Shown piece after piece: positions 1-6,155 of a stretch of 20,731 nucleotides of DNA (position 1 is its first letter; each line of letters begins with the position of its first letter). The stretch is from a virus: IMG/VR virus record IMGVR_UViG_3300025115_000064, positions 1 to 20,731 of that record. One strand, written 5' to 3'. The position numbers and the translations under genes are program-made. Under the pieces are notes generated by a model, which saw only the letters and a program-made list of their open reading frames with translations, made no database searches and had not been told where the DNA came from.

Positions 1-139
1 TGTGCCAATCTATCCACTGCCTTATCCGACATATCCCTGGATAACGTATTGCGATACTCGAACATGTTATGACCTGAATTATGGAACCTATAACATTTTT
101 ACTCCAGAGCCATGAAAGAATTAATTTAAAATCAAATAT
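1..139 (+). other. Window edge: probable 3' end of an upstream gene plus short intergenic leader
   Basis: Two + strand frames are open from the left edge. Frame 1 runs to a TGA at 70-72 and ends ...DNVLRYSNML. Frame 2 runs to a TGA at 113-115 and ends ...YGTYNIFTPEP. Only one is likely to be the end of an upstream gene. The base composition becomes more A+T-rich after about 72, which slightly favours frame 1, but frame 2 is longer. I cannot assign a product. The remaining bases up to 139 form an A+T-rich leader before the next gene, with no clear Shine-Dalgarno or TAnnTTTG element. Confidence 0.35.
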
Positions 140-658
140 ATGGGAAGTGTAACATACAAAAATCAACCTGCAATTAACAAAACAAAAGGTAATGTGCCGT
201 TAGCAGGAACGAGCCACATATACAGAGTGCAAAAGAAACTTTGGAATGATAGTATAGAAGATGTTCTGCATGGATTATTCATTGGTAAAACATTGCACGT
301 TTGCTGCGGTAAATCATTGCTTGGTGATGTGCGATTAGATGCTGATGCTGAAAATAATCCTGACATAATTTGTGATGCTTCAAAAATGCAAGACTTTGTA
401 AAGGATAACGAATTTGAAACAGTAATTTGCGACCCACCTTACAACGGTAATTTTCAATGGAATCACGATTTATTGTCAGAACTTTCGAGAGTAGCAAGTA
501 AAAGGATTATTTTTCAGCATTGGTTTATCCCTGCAAATCCAACAGGAACGTATAAAAAGGCACAGGAGAAATTTCTTTTGTCAGATGTATTAGTGTGGCA
601 GCCTAAAACATACTTTGGCAGGGTGCAGGTTGTTTCAGTGTTCGATGCTGTTTCTTAA
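140..658 (+). CDS. Small class I SAM-dependent DNA methyltransferase-like protein
   Basis: This 172-aa protein looks like a minimal amino-methyltransferase core. A motif-I-like segment (residues about 52-69, HVCCGKSLLGDVRLDAD) would bind S-adenosylmethionine, and DPPY at about residues 98-101 is the catalytic motif IV of N6-adenine and N4-cytosine methyltransferases. A C-terminal strand segment (YFGRVQVVSVFD) fits the end of the Rossmann fold. It is much shorter than restriction-modification methyltransferases and has no visible target-recognition domain, so it may need a partner or act on another substrate. The gene lies a few hundred bases before a ParB-like and a Mom-like gene, which suggests a DNA-modification cluster. 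The start at 140 is the first ATG of the frame, behind an A-rich leader. The methyltransferase fold is fairly secure; the substrate is not known. Confidence 0.7.
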   Translation: MGSVTYKNQPAINKTKGNVPLAGTSHIYRVQKKLWNDSIEDVLHGLFIGKTLHVCCGKSLLGDVRLDADAENNPDIICDASKMQDFVKDNEFETVICDPPYNGNFQWNHDLLSELSRVASKRIIFQHWFIPANPTGTYKKAQEKFLLSDVLVWQPKTYFGRVQVVSVFDAVS

Positions 659-689
659 ACTTGTGCATAACAAATAAACAAACGAAACC

Positions 690-890
690 ATGAAAGAAAC
701 ATTAGACATTGCAATTAGATGGTGCATACTTGTACTATTGATAGTGAGTATGCTCTATATTGTATTTGATAGCAAAAAAGATATCAAAGAGAAATCCGAA
801 CTCCGGCAGCTGCAAATGGAGTATTACCGGACAGCTACAAAGCGGGACAGCGTGATAATTCAGCGGGAACTTAAATTCCTGAATAAATAA
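690..890 (+). CDS. Small single-pass membrane protein with a charged helical tail
   Basis: The product is 66 aa. Residues about 8-27 (AIRWCILVLLIVSMLYIVF) form one hydrophobic helix. The remainder is a highly charged, probably coiled-coil helix rich in K, E, R and Q. The leader is A-rich without a strong ribosome site, as is usual in Bacteroidetes. The topology is likely N-in with the tail either cytoplasmic or periplasmic; the sequence does not decide. It lies between the methyltransferase-like gene and the ParB-like gene. Small one-helix proteins of this kind occur as holin/spanin-like proteins, superinfection factors or unknowns in phages. I do not recognise the family and assign no function. 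Confidence 0.6.
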   Translation: MKETLDIAIRWCILVLLIVSMLYIVFDSKKDIKEKSELRQLQMEYYRTATKRDSVIIQRELKFLNK

Positions 891-899
891 TTACCTTCA

Positions 900-933
900 T
901 TTGTCGAAATCCCGATTTTGTGGGTTAACTTTG
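900..933 (+). promoter_or_regulatory. Bacteroidetes-type promoter in front of the ParB-like gene (P1)
   Basis: TAACTTTG at 926-933 matches the TAnnTTTG -7 element of Bacteroidetes promoters. A TTTG at 900-903 sits 22 bases upstream, one base more than the usual 19-21 spacing. The -33 element lies in the 10-mer TTTGTCGAAA (900-909), which recurs at the promoter before the portal gene. Transcription would begin at about 938-941, essentially on the ATG at 940, so the message would be leaderless or nearly so. Assignment is from consensus match only. Confidence 0.5.
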
Positions 934-939
934 TGGGCT

Positions 940-1533
940 ATGAAAGTTAAAGAATTGATAATTAATCCGAAAAATCCGCGACTTATAAAAAACGAACGCT
1001 TTGAATTATTGAAGCGTTCAATCCAGGAGTTTCCGAAAATGATGGAATTGCGCCCAATCGTATATGATCCGGCAACAATGCACATTCTCGGCGGTAATAT
1101 GCGATTCAAGGCATTACAGGAACTCGGATATAAAGAGATACCGGACACCTGGATAAGATCAGCCGACCAGTTGACCGATGAAGAAAAGCAGCGGTTCATC
1201 ATTGAGGATAACGTTCCGTTTGGTGAATGGGATTATCAGCAATTGAATGAATGGGATTCAGACGACTTATCAGTTTGGGGGCTTGAGCTACCAAGTTTTG
1301 AAGAGTTAAAAGATGAATATGGCGAATCGTTTACATTAAAAGATGGAGACAAGGAGCCATTTCAACAAATGACTTTCACACTGGCAGATGAACAAGCCGA
1401 ACAAATCAAAAATGCAATAGCCGACATAAAGCAAACAGATGAGTACAAGTATGCCGAAACAATGGGCAACGAAAACAGCAACGGGAATGCACTTTATTTA
1501 ATTGTGATGCAATGGGCAGAGCAAAGGAAATAA
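940..1533 (+). CDS. ParB N-terminal (ParB/sulfiredoxin-like) domain protein
   Basis: The 197-aa product has a ParB-N fold in its first ~90 residues: INPKNPR near the N-terminus, then ELRPIVYD and the box-II-like signature ILGGNMRFKALQELGY, equivalent to GGxRRxxA in ParB and related nuclease/NTPase domains. An acidic middle (DSDDLSVWGLELP) resembles phage ParB-like proteins linked to DNA modification. It lacks the ParB helix-turn-helix and dimerisation domain, so plasmid-style partition is unlikely. I chose the ATG at 940 over the in-frame TTG at 901 because the promoter element (926-933) lies between them. Its 3' end overlaps the mom-like gene by 22 bases, which implies translational coupling. 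Such domains in phages often sit beside methyltransferases or Mom-like enzymes; a role in DNA modification or its control is an inference. Confidence 0.78.
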   Translation: MKVKELIINPKNPRLIKNERFELLKRSIQEFPKMMELRPIVYDPATMHILGGNMRFKALQELGYKEIPDTWIRSADQLTDEEKQRFIIEDNVPFGEWDYQQLNEWDSDDLSVWGLELPSFEELKDEYGESFTLKDGDKEPFQQMTFTLADEQAEQIKNAIADIKQTDEYKYAETMGNENSNGNALYLIVMQWAEQRK

Positions 1534-2330
1534 TCGTCAAGGTAATACCTGCAAAGATTGCTAATGAGTTTGTCAAAAAGCATCATTATTCGGGGAAGGT
1601 GGATACAAGAACACAGATTTCTTTTGGGTGTTTTTTAGATGACAAATTACATGGCGTGATGCAGCTAAGCCCAAGTATAAATAAAAATGCATCAATAAAT
1701 TTAGTAAATGACACAGGATGGAATAATTTTATAGAACTTGCACGAATGGCATTTGATGATTATATGCCAAATAATAGCGAAAGCCGATGTATATCAATTA
1801 TGATGAAGTTGCTCAAAAAACAAGCACCACATATTGATTGGGTAGTATCATATGCAGATGGAACACAATGTGGTGATGGAACTATTTACAGGGCAAGCGG
1901 TTTCCATTTAATAGATATAAAGAAAAATACATCAATGTGGGAAATGCCAACCGGTGAAGTCTGTTGTAGTATAATTTTCAATCCAGGATTTAATCCAGGT
2001 GGAAAAGAAAAAAAGGCGGTTCAATTTGGTAAAACAGGAATGTATGAAACTTGGCCAGCGACAAGATATTTAAAGCATATAGGAGCAAAAGCAATACCAG
2101 GCTTTCAGTTAAAGTACATATATTTTTTAAACAAGCAAGCACGCGAAAGATTGACCGTCCCTATTTTACCATTCAGCAAAATAGATGAAATGGGAGCGGG
2201 TATGTATAAAGGGAAAAAAGTATCTTTGTCAGAAAGAAAACACGCGGCAGTAGCTCACTCGGGAGAGCAGCTTACATCCAGTAAGACGGGGGCGTTCGAT
2301 GCGACCGTGCCGCTCAAAATTGCATTATGA
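1512..2330 (+). CDS. mom: Mom-like (GNAT-fold) phage DNA adenine modification protein with tRNA-encoded C-terminus
   Basis: The 272-aa protein resembles Mu Mom and its relatives. FVKKHHYSGKV (residues 20-30) matches the N-terminal HHYS-type signature, followed by a β-rich segment, ELARMAF (75-81), a helix beginning SESRCISIMMKLL, and VVSYAD (111-116) then GDGTIYRASGF (121-131), the GNAT-like core. In Mu, Mom converts adenine in DNA to N6-carbamoylmethyladenine, which protects phage DNA from many restriction enzymes; the same role is inferred here. The gene is strongly A+T-rich in codon use compared with the terminase genes that follow, a sign of separate ancestry. Residues 245-268 are encoded by a tRNA-Gly-like sequence (2244-2314), so the tail (AVAHSGEQLTSS... 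to VPL) may be a by-product of an overlapping RNA. The start overlaps the ParB-like gene and the stop overlaps the terminase small subunit start (ATGA). Confidence 0.8.
   Translation: MGRAKEIIVKVIPAKIANEFVKKHHYSGKVDTRTQISFGCFLDDKLHGVMQLSPSINKNASINLVNDTGWNNFIELARMAFDDYMPNNSESRCISIMMKLLKKQAPHIDWVVSYADGTQCGDGTIYRASGFHLIDIKKNTSMWEMPTGEVCCSIIFNPGFNPGGKEKKAVQFGKTGMYETWPATRYLKHIGAKAIPGFQLKYIYFLNKQARERLTVPILPFSKIDEMGAGMYKGKKVSLSERKHAAVAHSGEQLTSSKTGAFDATVPLKIAL
2244..2314 (+). tRNA. tRNA-Gly-like element (anticodon TCC) nested inside the mom-like gene
   Basis: The 71 bases fold as a cloverleaf. Acceptor: 2244-2250 with 2307-2313, six Watson-Crick pairs and a G·G at 7-66. U8 A9 are 2251-2252. D arm: GCTC 2253-2256 with GAGC 2265-2268 around an 8-base loop that contains GG. 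Anticodon stem: 2270-2274 with 2282-2286, four pairs plus G·A at 27-43; loop CATCCAG gives anticodon TCC. Variable loop: 2287-2289. T arm: 2290-2294 with 2302-2306 (one G·A mismatch at 51-63) around loop TTCGATG. The discriminator is T2314, followed by CAA rather than CCA. All the classic bacterial Gly identity elements are present: G1-C72, C2-G71, G3-C70, G10-C25, U73, C35 and C36. Position 33 is A instead of the near-universal U. It may be a non-decoding tRNA-like RNA, or a decayed tRNA; expression is unproven. Confidence 0.75.
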
Positions 2331-2707
2331 AATACGACGAAGAACATATCTCGATGATCATCAAGGCTATTGCTGATGGTGCTGGGAGGAACCGCGCTGT
2401 TAAGGCTGCCGGTATTCATTATGATACATTCGTTCAGTGGATGAAGTTCGATGAGTTCAAAGCGCGGGTATTAGAGGCTGAGGGTGTGGGGATGGACAAA
2501 ATAAAAGACCTGGCAAAGCGCGGAATAATAGAAAAATTCAATCAGAATTGGCAGGCTGCTGCATGGTGGCTGGAACGCAATTATCCTGATGAATACCGTC
2601 AGCGAACATCAACAGAACACTCCGGCGAAATGAAGACCGGAATGACAATCCACATCGAAGACTCCGGCATTCCTATTGCTAACTCCGAGGACGATGTTCA
2701 GGAGTAA
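2327..2707 (+). CDS. terS: Terminase small subunit
   Basis: The 126-aa product has the usual plan of a small terminase: an N-terminal helix-turn-helix (IADGAGRNRAVKAAGIHYDTFVQWM, residues about 15-40, given here as the HTH span), a central helical oligomerisation region (FKARVLEAEGVGMDKI), then NWQAAAWWLERNYPDEYRQR (about 74-93), a segment very frequent in phage small terminases. The tail is acidic and probably contacts the large subunit. It recognises phage DNA and passes it to the large subunit for packaging. Its ATG overlaps the mom-like stop (ATGA), and its stop lies 14 bases inside the large subunit gene, so the three are translationally coupled. Base composition becomes more G+C-rich from this gene onward. 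Confidence 0.85.
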   Translation: MKYDEEHISMIIKAIADGAGRNRAVKAAGIHYDTFVQWMKFDEFKARVLEAEGVGMDKIKDLAKRGIIEKFNQNWQAAAWWLERNYPDEYRQRTSTEHSGEMKTGMTIHIEDSGIPIANSEDDVQE

Positions 2708-3854
2708 CAGGCTTCTGAAAGAAATCCTAAACTGCCCATCCCAGGATATAGTATTGCAGGGTGGTACCGCATCCGGCAAAACCTATGCAGCCTTACAGGC
2801 TATCTTCGCATGGAGTTGCAAGCACCCTGGACTAATCACAACAGTAGTCGGCGAGGATATCCCGAACCTGAAACGCGGGGCTTTACGTGACAGTCTGCGG
2901 ATTATCAACACTACGCCGGAGATAAAAGAACAGGTAATCGGTTACAACCAGCAGGACAGGATCATCACGTTCCGCGGCGGTTCGATCGTTGAATATACCT
3001 CGTATGAGGATGAACAGGACGCGAAATCCGGCAAGCGGAATATTCTGTTTGTGAACGAGGCAAACGGTATGCCCTGGGAGATCGTATGGCAGTTGAAAAT
3101 CAGGTCAAACATGGCGCCATTCAGCAGGCGGATTTATGACTACAATCCGACAGCCTCGTTCTGGGTACATGACCGGTTGATCGGTAAGCCAGGGGTGACG
3201 TTGTTCATCACCGATCACCGACATAATAAGTACCTGACAAAGCAGCAGCATGAAGAGATCGAGAACATCCCCGACAAAGAATCATGGCGCGTCTATGCCA
3301 GGGGGTGGACTGGCAACCTGAAGGGGATTATTTTCAAAGGCTGGATCCAAACCAGCGAGAAACCAAAGAACATAGACCTTACATTGTGGGGTATTGATTA
3401 CGGTTATGGCGACAAGGAGACCAGCGGTAAGACAGCAATAATCCGCCTGCAATATGTCAAGCCTTATACAATCTACCTGAAAGAATGTGCCTACCTGACC
3501 GGAGAAGTCGACGAACACCTGATCCGCGAAGTGATGACCGCTCACGGATGGGTCAACGGTCAACCGTTCTACTCGGAACATGACAAGAACATGATTCTGG
3601 CACTACGGAAAATCGGGGTGCATGTGCTCCAGGCGCGCAAGGGTGAACACTCGGAATTCAATGGTATTGTCAAGGTCAAGAAGTTCGCAGCGTTCTACGA
3701 TCCGGACGAATCCCCTAATCTGCACTGGGAGCGGACACATGCCAAGTTTATGACCGTCGGGGACGAGGTTACCCGCATTGTTGAGAACACGAAACGGTAT
3801 CACCTATTGGCAGCCCTCCGGTATGCTATATTCACGCATTTTCAGACGATATAG
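2694..3854 (+). CDS. terL: Terminase large subunit (packaging ATPase/nuclease)
   Basis: From the ATG at 2694 the protein is 386 aa. The ATPase domain has Walker A GGTASGKT at residues 23-30 and Walker B ILFVNEAN (about 117-124). The C-terminal RNase H-like nuclease begins with WGIDYGYGD (catalytic Asp at about 235) and continues with FYSEHDKNM (acidic residues at about 295 and 297). The end reads YHLLAALRYAIFTHF where relatives usually have a DHxxDAxRYA pattern, so the customary final Asp is missing. This is the PBSX/Terminase_3 type. An in-frame TTG at 2676 would add six residues, but the ATG is preferred. The enzyme drives DNA into the prohead through the portal encoded next. The gap before the portal gene carries a promoter. 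Confidence 0.93.
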   Translation: MFRSNRLLKEILNCPSQDIVLQGGTASGKTYAALQAIFAWSCKHPGLITTVVGEDIPNLKRGALRDSLRIINTTPEIKEQVIGYNQQDRIITFRGGSIVEYTSYEDEQDAKSGKRNILFVNEANGMPWEIVWQLKIRSNMAPFSRRIYDYNPTASFWVHDRLIGKPGVTLFITDHRHNKYLTKQQHEEIENIPDKESWRVYARGWTGNLKGIIFKGWIQTSEKPKNIDLTLWGIDYGYGDKETSGKTAIIRLQYVKPYTIYLKECAYLTGEVDEHLIREVMTAHGWVNGQPFYSEHDKNMILALRKIGVHVLQARKGEHSEFNGIVKVKKFAAFYDPDESPNLHWERTHAKFMTVGDEVTRIVENTKRYHLLAALRYAIFTHFQTI

Positions 3855-3861
3855 GCGATGT

Positions 3862-3914
3862 AAATAATTATTTTAATGTTTTTTGTCGAAAACGGTAAAA
3901 CGTGATTATATTTG
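3862..3914 (+). promoter_or_regulatory. Promoter for the head gene cluster (P2)
   Basis: TATATTTG at 3907-3914 matches TAnnTTTG and is 21 bases downstream of TTTG at 3882-3885, which is canonical Bacteroidetes spacing. The -33 region contains TTTGTCGAAA (3882-3891), identical to the 10-mer at promoter P1. A perfect 12-base palindrome, AAATAATTATTT (3862-3873), lies just upstream and could be an operator or simply A+T-rich. The predicted transcript starts at about 3920, leaving a short leader with CAGGG right before the portal ATG at 3932. Confidence 0.6.
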
Positions 3915-3931
3915 CCCTGTAATTCGCAGGG

Positions 3932-5269
3932 ATGAAAATCAAAATACAGTCCCCTTTCAAGATCATCAGGGAGAAGTCTATCTCGCTGCCTACCGCCGTC
4001 AAATTAACTGACGGCACTGTTTTTTATACCTGGAATCCTGAGATGCTGGGAGGCAGAGGCACCTACGATGTTAGCATGGTAACCGGTCAAATGAACGCCT
4101 ATTCAGCCTGCGCCCCGCTATGTTCGATTATCAACAAGGAGGCAGACGCGCTGAAGAATGGGCGGTTCTATTTTCTTGACGATAAGGGCAACGAGGTAAA
4201 GCCGGAGCGCAAAGACCTGGGCGCGCTGTTGTACCGGGCTAATCCTATCCAGTCCTTTAAGCAATTCATTGCACAGGTTTATGCGTTCTCGAAGATTCAT
4301 GGCATCTGCTATGTTTTGCCGGTCGCCGGATTCGTTGGTGGTGATGTCAAGTCGATGTACGTGGTGCCTAACTTCATGGTCAAACCGAGATACACGAGGC
4401 GACTATTCCAGCAGACGAGCCTAACGGAGATCATCGAAGGGTATGAGGTGCAGGGGATCGACCGGTTGATATTGCCGAACGAGATGATTGTTTTCCGTGA
4501 TGGTGGGGTACCTAACTTCATGGAATTTGACAGGTATATGCAGCCGATGAGCCGGATGGTACCTGTCCAGGACTCCATTAATTCCGTGATAGCCTCGACG
4601 GATGCCTGGGTGACTATTGCCAAGCGCAAAGGGTTACCGCTGGGAATTATCTCATCCGGCGGGAAAGATGCGACCAGCACCATCCCACTGACACCGACTG
4701 AAAAGGACGAGGTACATGATGAGCTGAACACCGGTTACGGGATGTCCGGAAGCATGAAGAAGTTTATCATCACATCCGCGTCGCTGAACTTCCAGGCTAT
4801 CAGCGTCCCGACGAAAGACCTGATGATCCTGGACGGTATCGAAGCACACAGCCGGATCATCTGTAATGCCTATGGCTATCCGTTCCGTTTGTTGGAATAC
4901 GACACCGGATCGAGCCTGTCGAATGGCGGGGAGGTGAAGGAAGCGCGGAAGACACTCTACGTAGAACAGATCATACCAGACGCGGAAACTATCTGTGATG
5001 TGCTGAATGAATACTTCGGACTTCGACAGTCCAGGCTTTCGGCGGACTATTCGCACCTGGAAATTTTCCAGAAGTCGAAGGAGGAGGGGGCGCGGGCGTT
5101 GCTATCCCTTACCGCCGGACTTGACAAAGCATACCTGAATGGGATCATCACGGCGGAAGAATACCGGATGAGCCTGTCAGAATTGATGAACATTAATCCC
5201 GATGTGCCCTATGGAACGACGTACCACATCACCGCCACTGTCGAAAGAGGAGAAGGCGCGGTTGATTAA
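3932..5269 (+). CDS. Phage portal protein (HK97-like)
   Basis: The 445-aa product has the length, gene position and pattern of HK97-type portals. An N-terminal helix (AYSACAPLCSIINKEADAL) is followed by LLYRANPIQSFKQFIAQVYAF, the region that precedes the clip. A central wing and crown-stem helix follows (VPVQDSINSVIASTDAWVTI), then ITSASLNFQAISVPTKDLMIL and AYGYPFRLLEYDTGSSLSNGGEVKEARKTLY, typical of the C-terminal part of portals. As a 12-mer ring it would form the DNA channel at one capsid vertex and dock the terminase. It directly follows promoter P2. Its final codons overlap a tiny ORF that bridges to the protease gene. Substitution by another ring protein is unlikely. Confidence 0.88.
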   Translation: MKIKIQSPFKIIREKSISLPTAVKLTDGTVFYTWNPEMLGGRGTYDVSMVTGQMNAYSACAPLCSIINKEADALKNGRFYFLDDKGNEVKPERKDLGALLYRANPIQSFKQFIAQVYAFSKIHGICYVLPVAGFVGGDVKSMYVVPNFMVKPRYTRRLFQQTSLTEIIEGYEVQGIDRLILPNEMIVFRDGGVPNFMEFDRYMQPMSRMVPVQDSINSVIASTDAWVTIAKRKGLPLGIISSGGKDATSTIPLTPTEKDEVHDELNTGYGMSGSMKKFIITSASLNFQAISVPTKDLMILDGIEAHSRIICNAYGYPFRLLEYDTGSSLSNGGEVKEARKTLYVEQIIPDAETICDVLNEYFGLRQSRLSADYSHLEIFQKSKEEGARALLSLTAGLDKAYLNGIITAEEYRMSLSELMNINPDVPYGTTYHITATVERGEGAVD

Positions 5270-5339
5270 AGAGAAACAGAAGCAGGTGAAGGAAAGACGA
5301 ATCATCCAGAAGCCTGATCAATATATGCAGGAGTTATGA
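5211..5339 (+). CDS. Tiny highly charged protein bridging portal and protease genes
   Basis: An ATG at 5211 opens a 42-aa frame that overlaps the end of the portal gene in another frame and runs to the TGA at 5337-5339. An upstream ATG at 5202 would add three residues. The product is rich in Lys, Glu, Arg and Gln (PPLSKEEKARLIKEKQKQ, then a helical basic tail ending QYMQEL) and should be one long helix. Its TGA overlaps the protease ATG as ATGA, the usual sign of translational coupling, and without this gene there would be a 66-base untranslated gap in a tightly packed operon. No family recognised; a small scaffold or assembly helper is possible but unproven. Confidence 0.55.
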   Translation: MERRTTSPPLSKEEKARLIKEKQKQVKERRIIQKPDQYMQEL

Positions 5340-6148
5340 TACCTGAATTTGCAACACTGAAAGATAAATTTACATGGCTTCGGGCTAACAAAAGCCTGAT
5401 TGCGATGGCAAAGAAAGCAGCCTTCAAGGTCGCTGATCCGGTATCGTTTCTCAACGTTACGATTGGCGAAGGCGGGACGCTTGAAAAAGCACTGGCCAAT
5501 CCTGGGCTGTTGAACCTGACAGAGTTCCCTGTTGACGTGGTGATCAATACCACTATGATCCGCGATTCACACGATGATGTTCATATCGACGGACTGTGGT
5601 CTAAAAGCCTGAAAGAATCAAAAGGGCTGTATCACTTGCAGGAACACCGGATGGCGTTCGACAAGGTTATCAGTGACAGGGTAACAGCACAAACGAAGTT
5701 GATCGCATGGGGTGAAATCGGATTACCCTACAAAGGTATGACCGAGGCGTTAATGTTTCATTCGGTCGTTGAGAAAGAACGCAATCCATATATGGCAGAA
5801 CAATACGCTAAGGGGCGGGTGAAGAATCACAGCGTCGGGATGCGTTATGTCAAGCTCGATTTGGCGATGAACAGCGACGACAAGTATGATCAGGAAGAGA
5901 AAGCAGTTTGGGATAAGTACATTGATAAGATTGCCAATCGTGAAGAGGTGGAGGAAGATGGGTTTTTCTGGGCGGTCACGGAGGCAAAAGTTATAGAAGG
6001 TTCTGCGGTCTTGGTTGGTAGTAACCAGGCAACACCGACAATAAACATAGGCGAACCGCCTAAATCACTCCAGGCAGCCGATCCGATCACTGCCAGTGAG
6101 CCGGTAAACTGGGCGAAGTTAGCCGAAGCATTAAAAACAAAAAACTAA
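5336..6148 (+). CDS. Prohead (maturation) protease, HK97-like S78 type
   Basis: The 270-aa product lies between portal and capsid genes, the normal place for the capsid maturation protease. Likely catalytic residues are His at 100 or 104 (GLYHLQEHRMAF) and Ser166 in NHSVGMRY, which is the HxSxG-like serine motif of this family. The segment KVIEGSAVLVGSNQATPT near residues 225-242 matches the conserved last strand and loop of prohead proteases. The ~65-residue N-terminal extension before the core is longer than usual, and the C-terminal ~30 residues look disordered. It would cleave the scaffold and the capsid N-terminal domain before DNA packaging. The start overlaps the preceding tiny gene. 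Confidence 0.8.
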   Translation: MIPEFATLKDKFTWLRANKSLIAMAKKAAFKVADPVSFLNVTIGEGGTLEKALANPGLLNLTEFPVDVVINTTMIRDSHDDVHIDGLWSKSLKESKGLYHLQEHRMAFDKVISDRVTAQTKLIAWGEIGLPYKGMTEALMFHSVVEKERNPYMAEQYAKGRVKNHSVGMRYVKLDLAMNSDDKYDQEEKAVWDKYIDKIANREEVEEDGFFWAVTEAKVIEGSAVLVGSNQATPTINIGEPPKSLQAADPITASEPVNWAKLAEALKTKN

Positions 6149-6155
6149 AAGAAAC

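Noticed and set aside
112-129. Five-codon ORF MKELI before the methyltransferase-like gene
   Set aside because: Too short to support; its start context resembles that at 690 but nothing else backs it.
901-939. TTG start of the ParB-like gene at 901
   Set aside because: The TAnnTTTG element at 926-933 lies inside this extension and the ParB-N homology begins after the ATG at 940.
2244-2314. tRNA-like element as a prophage attachment site
   Set aside because: Phage att sites often lie in tRNA 3' ends, but no integrase gene is near, the element covers a whole cloverleaf rather than a 3' end, and it sits inside a gene between the modification and terminase genes. An ancient remnant cannot be fully excluded.
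2676-2693. TTG start of the large terminase at 2676
   Set aside because: It adds only six residues with no family support; the ATG at 2694 is the better start.
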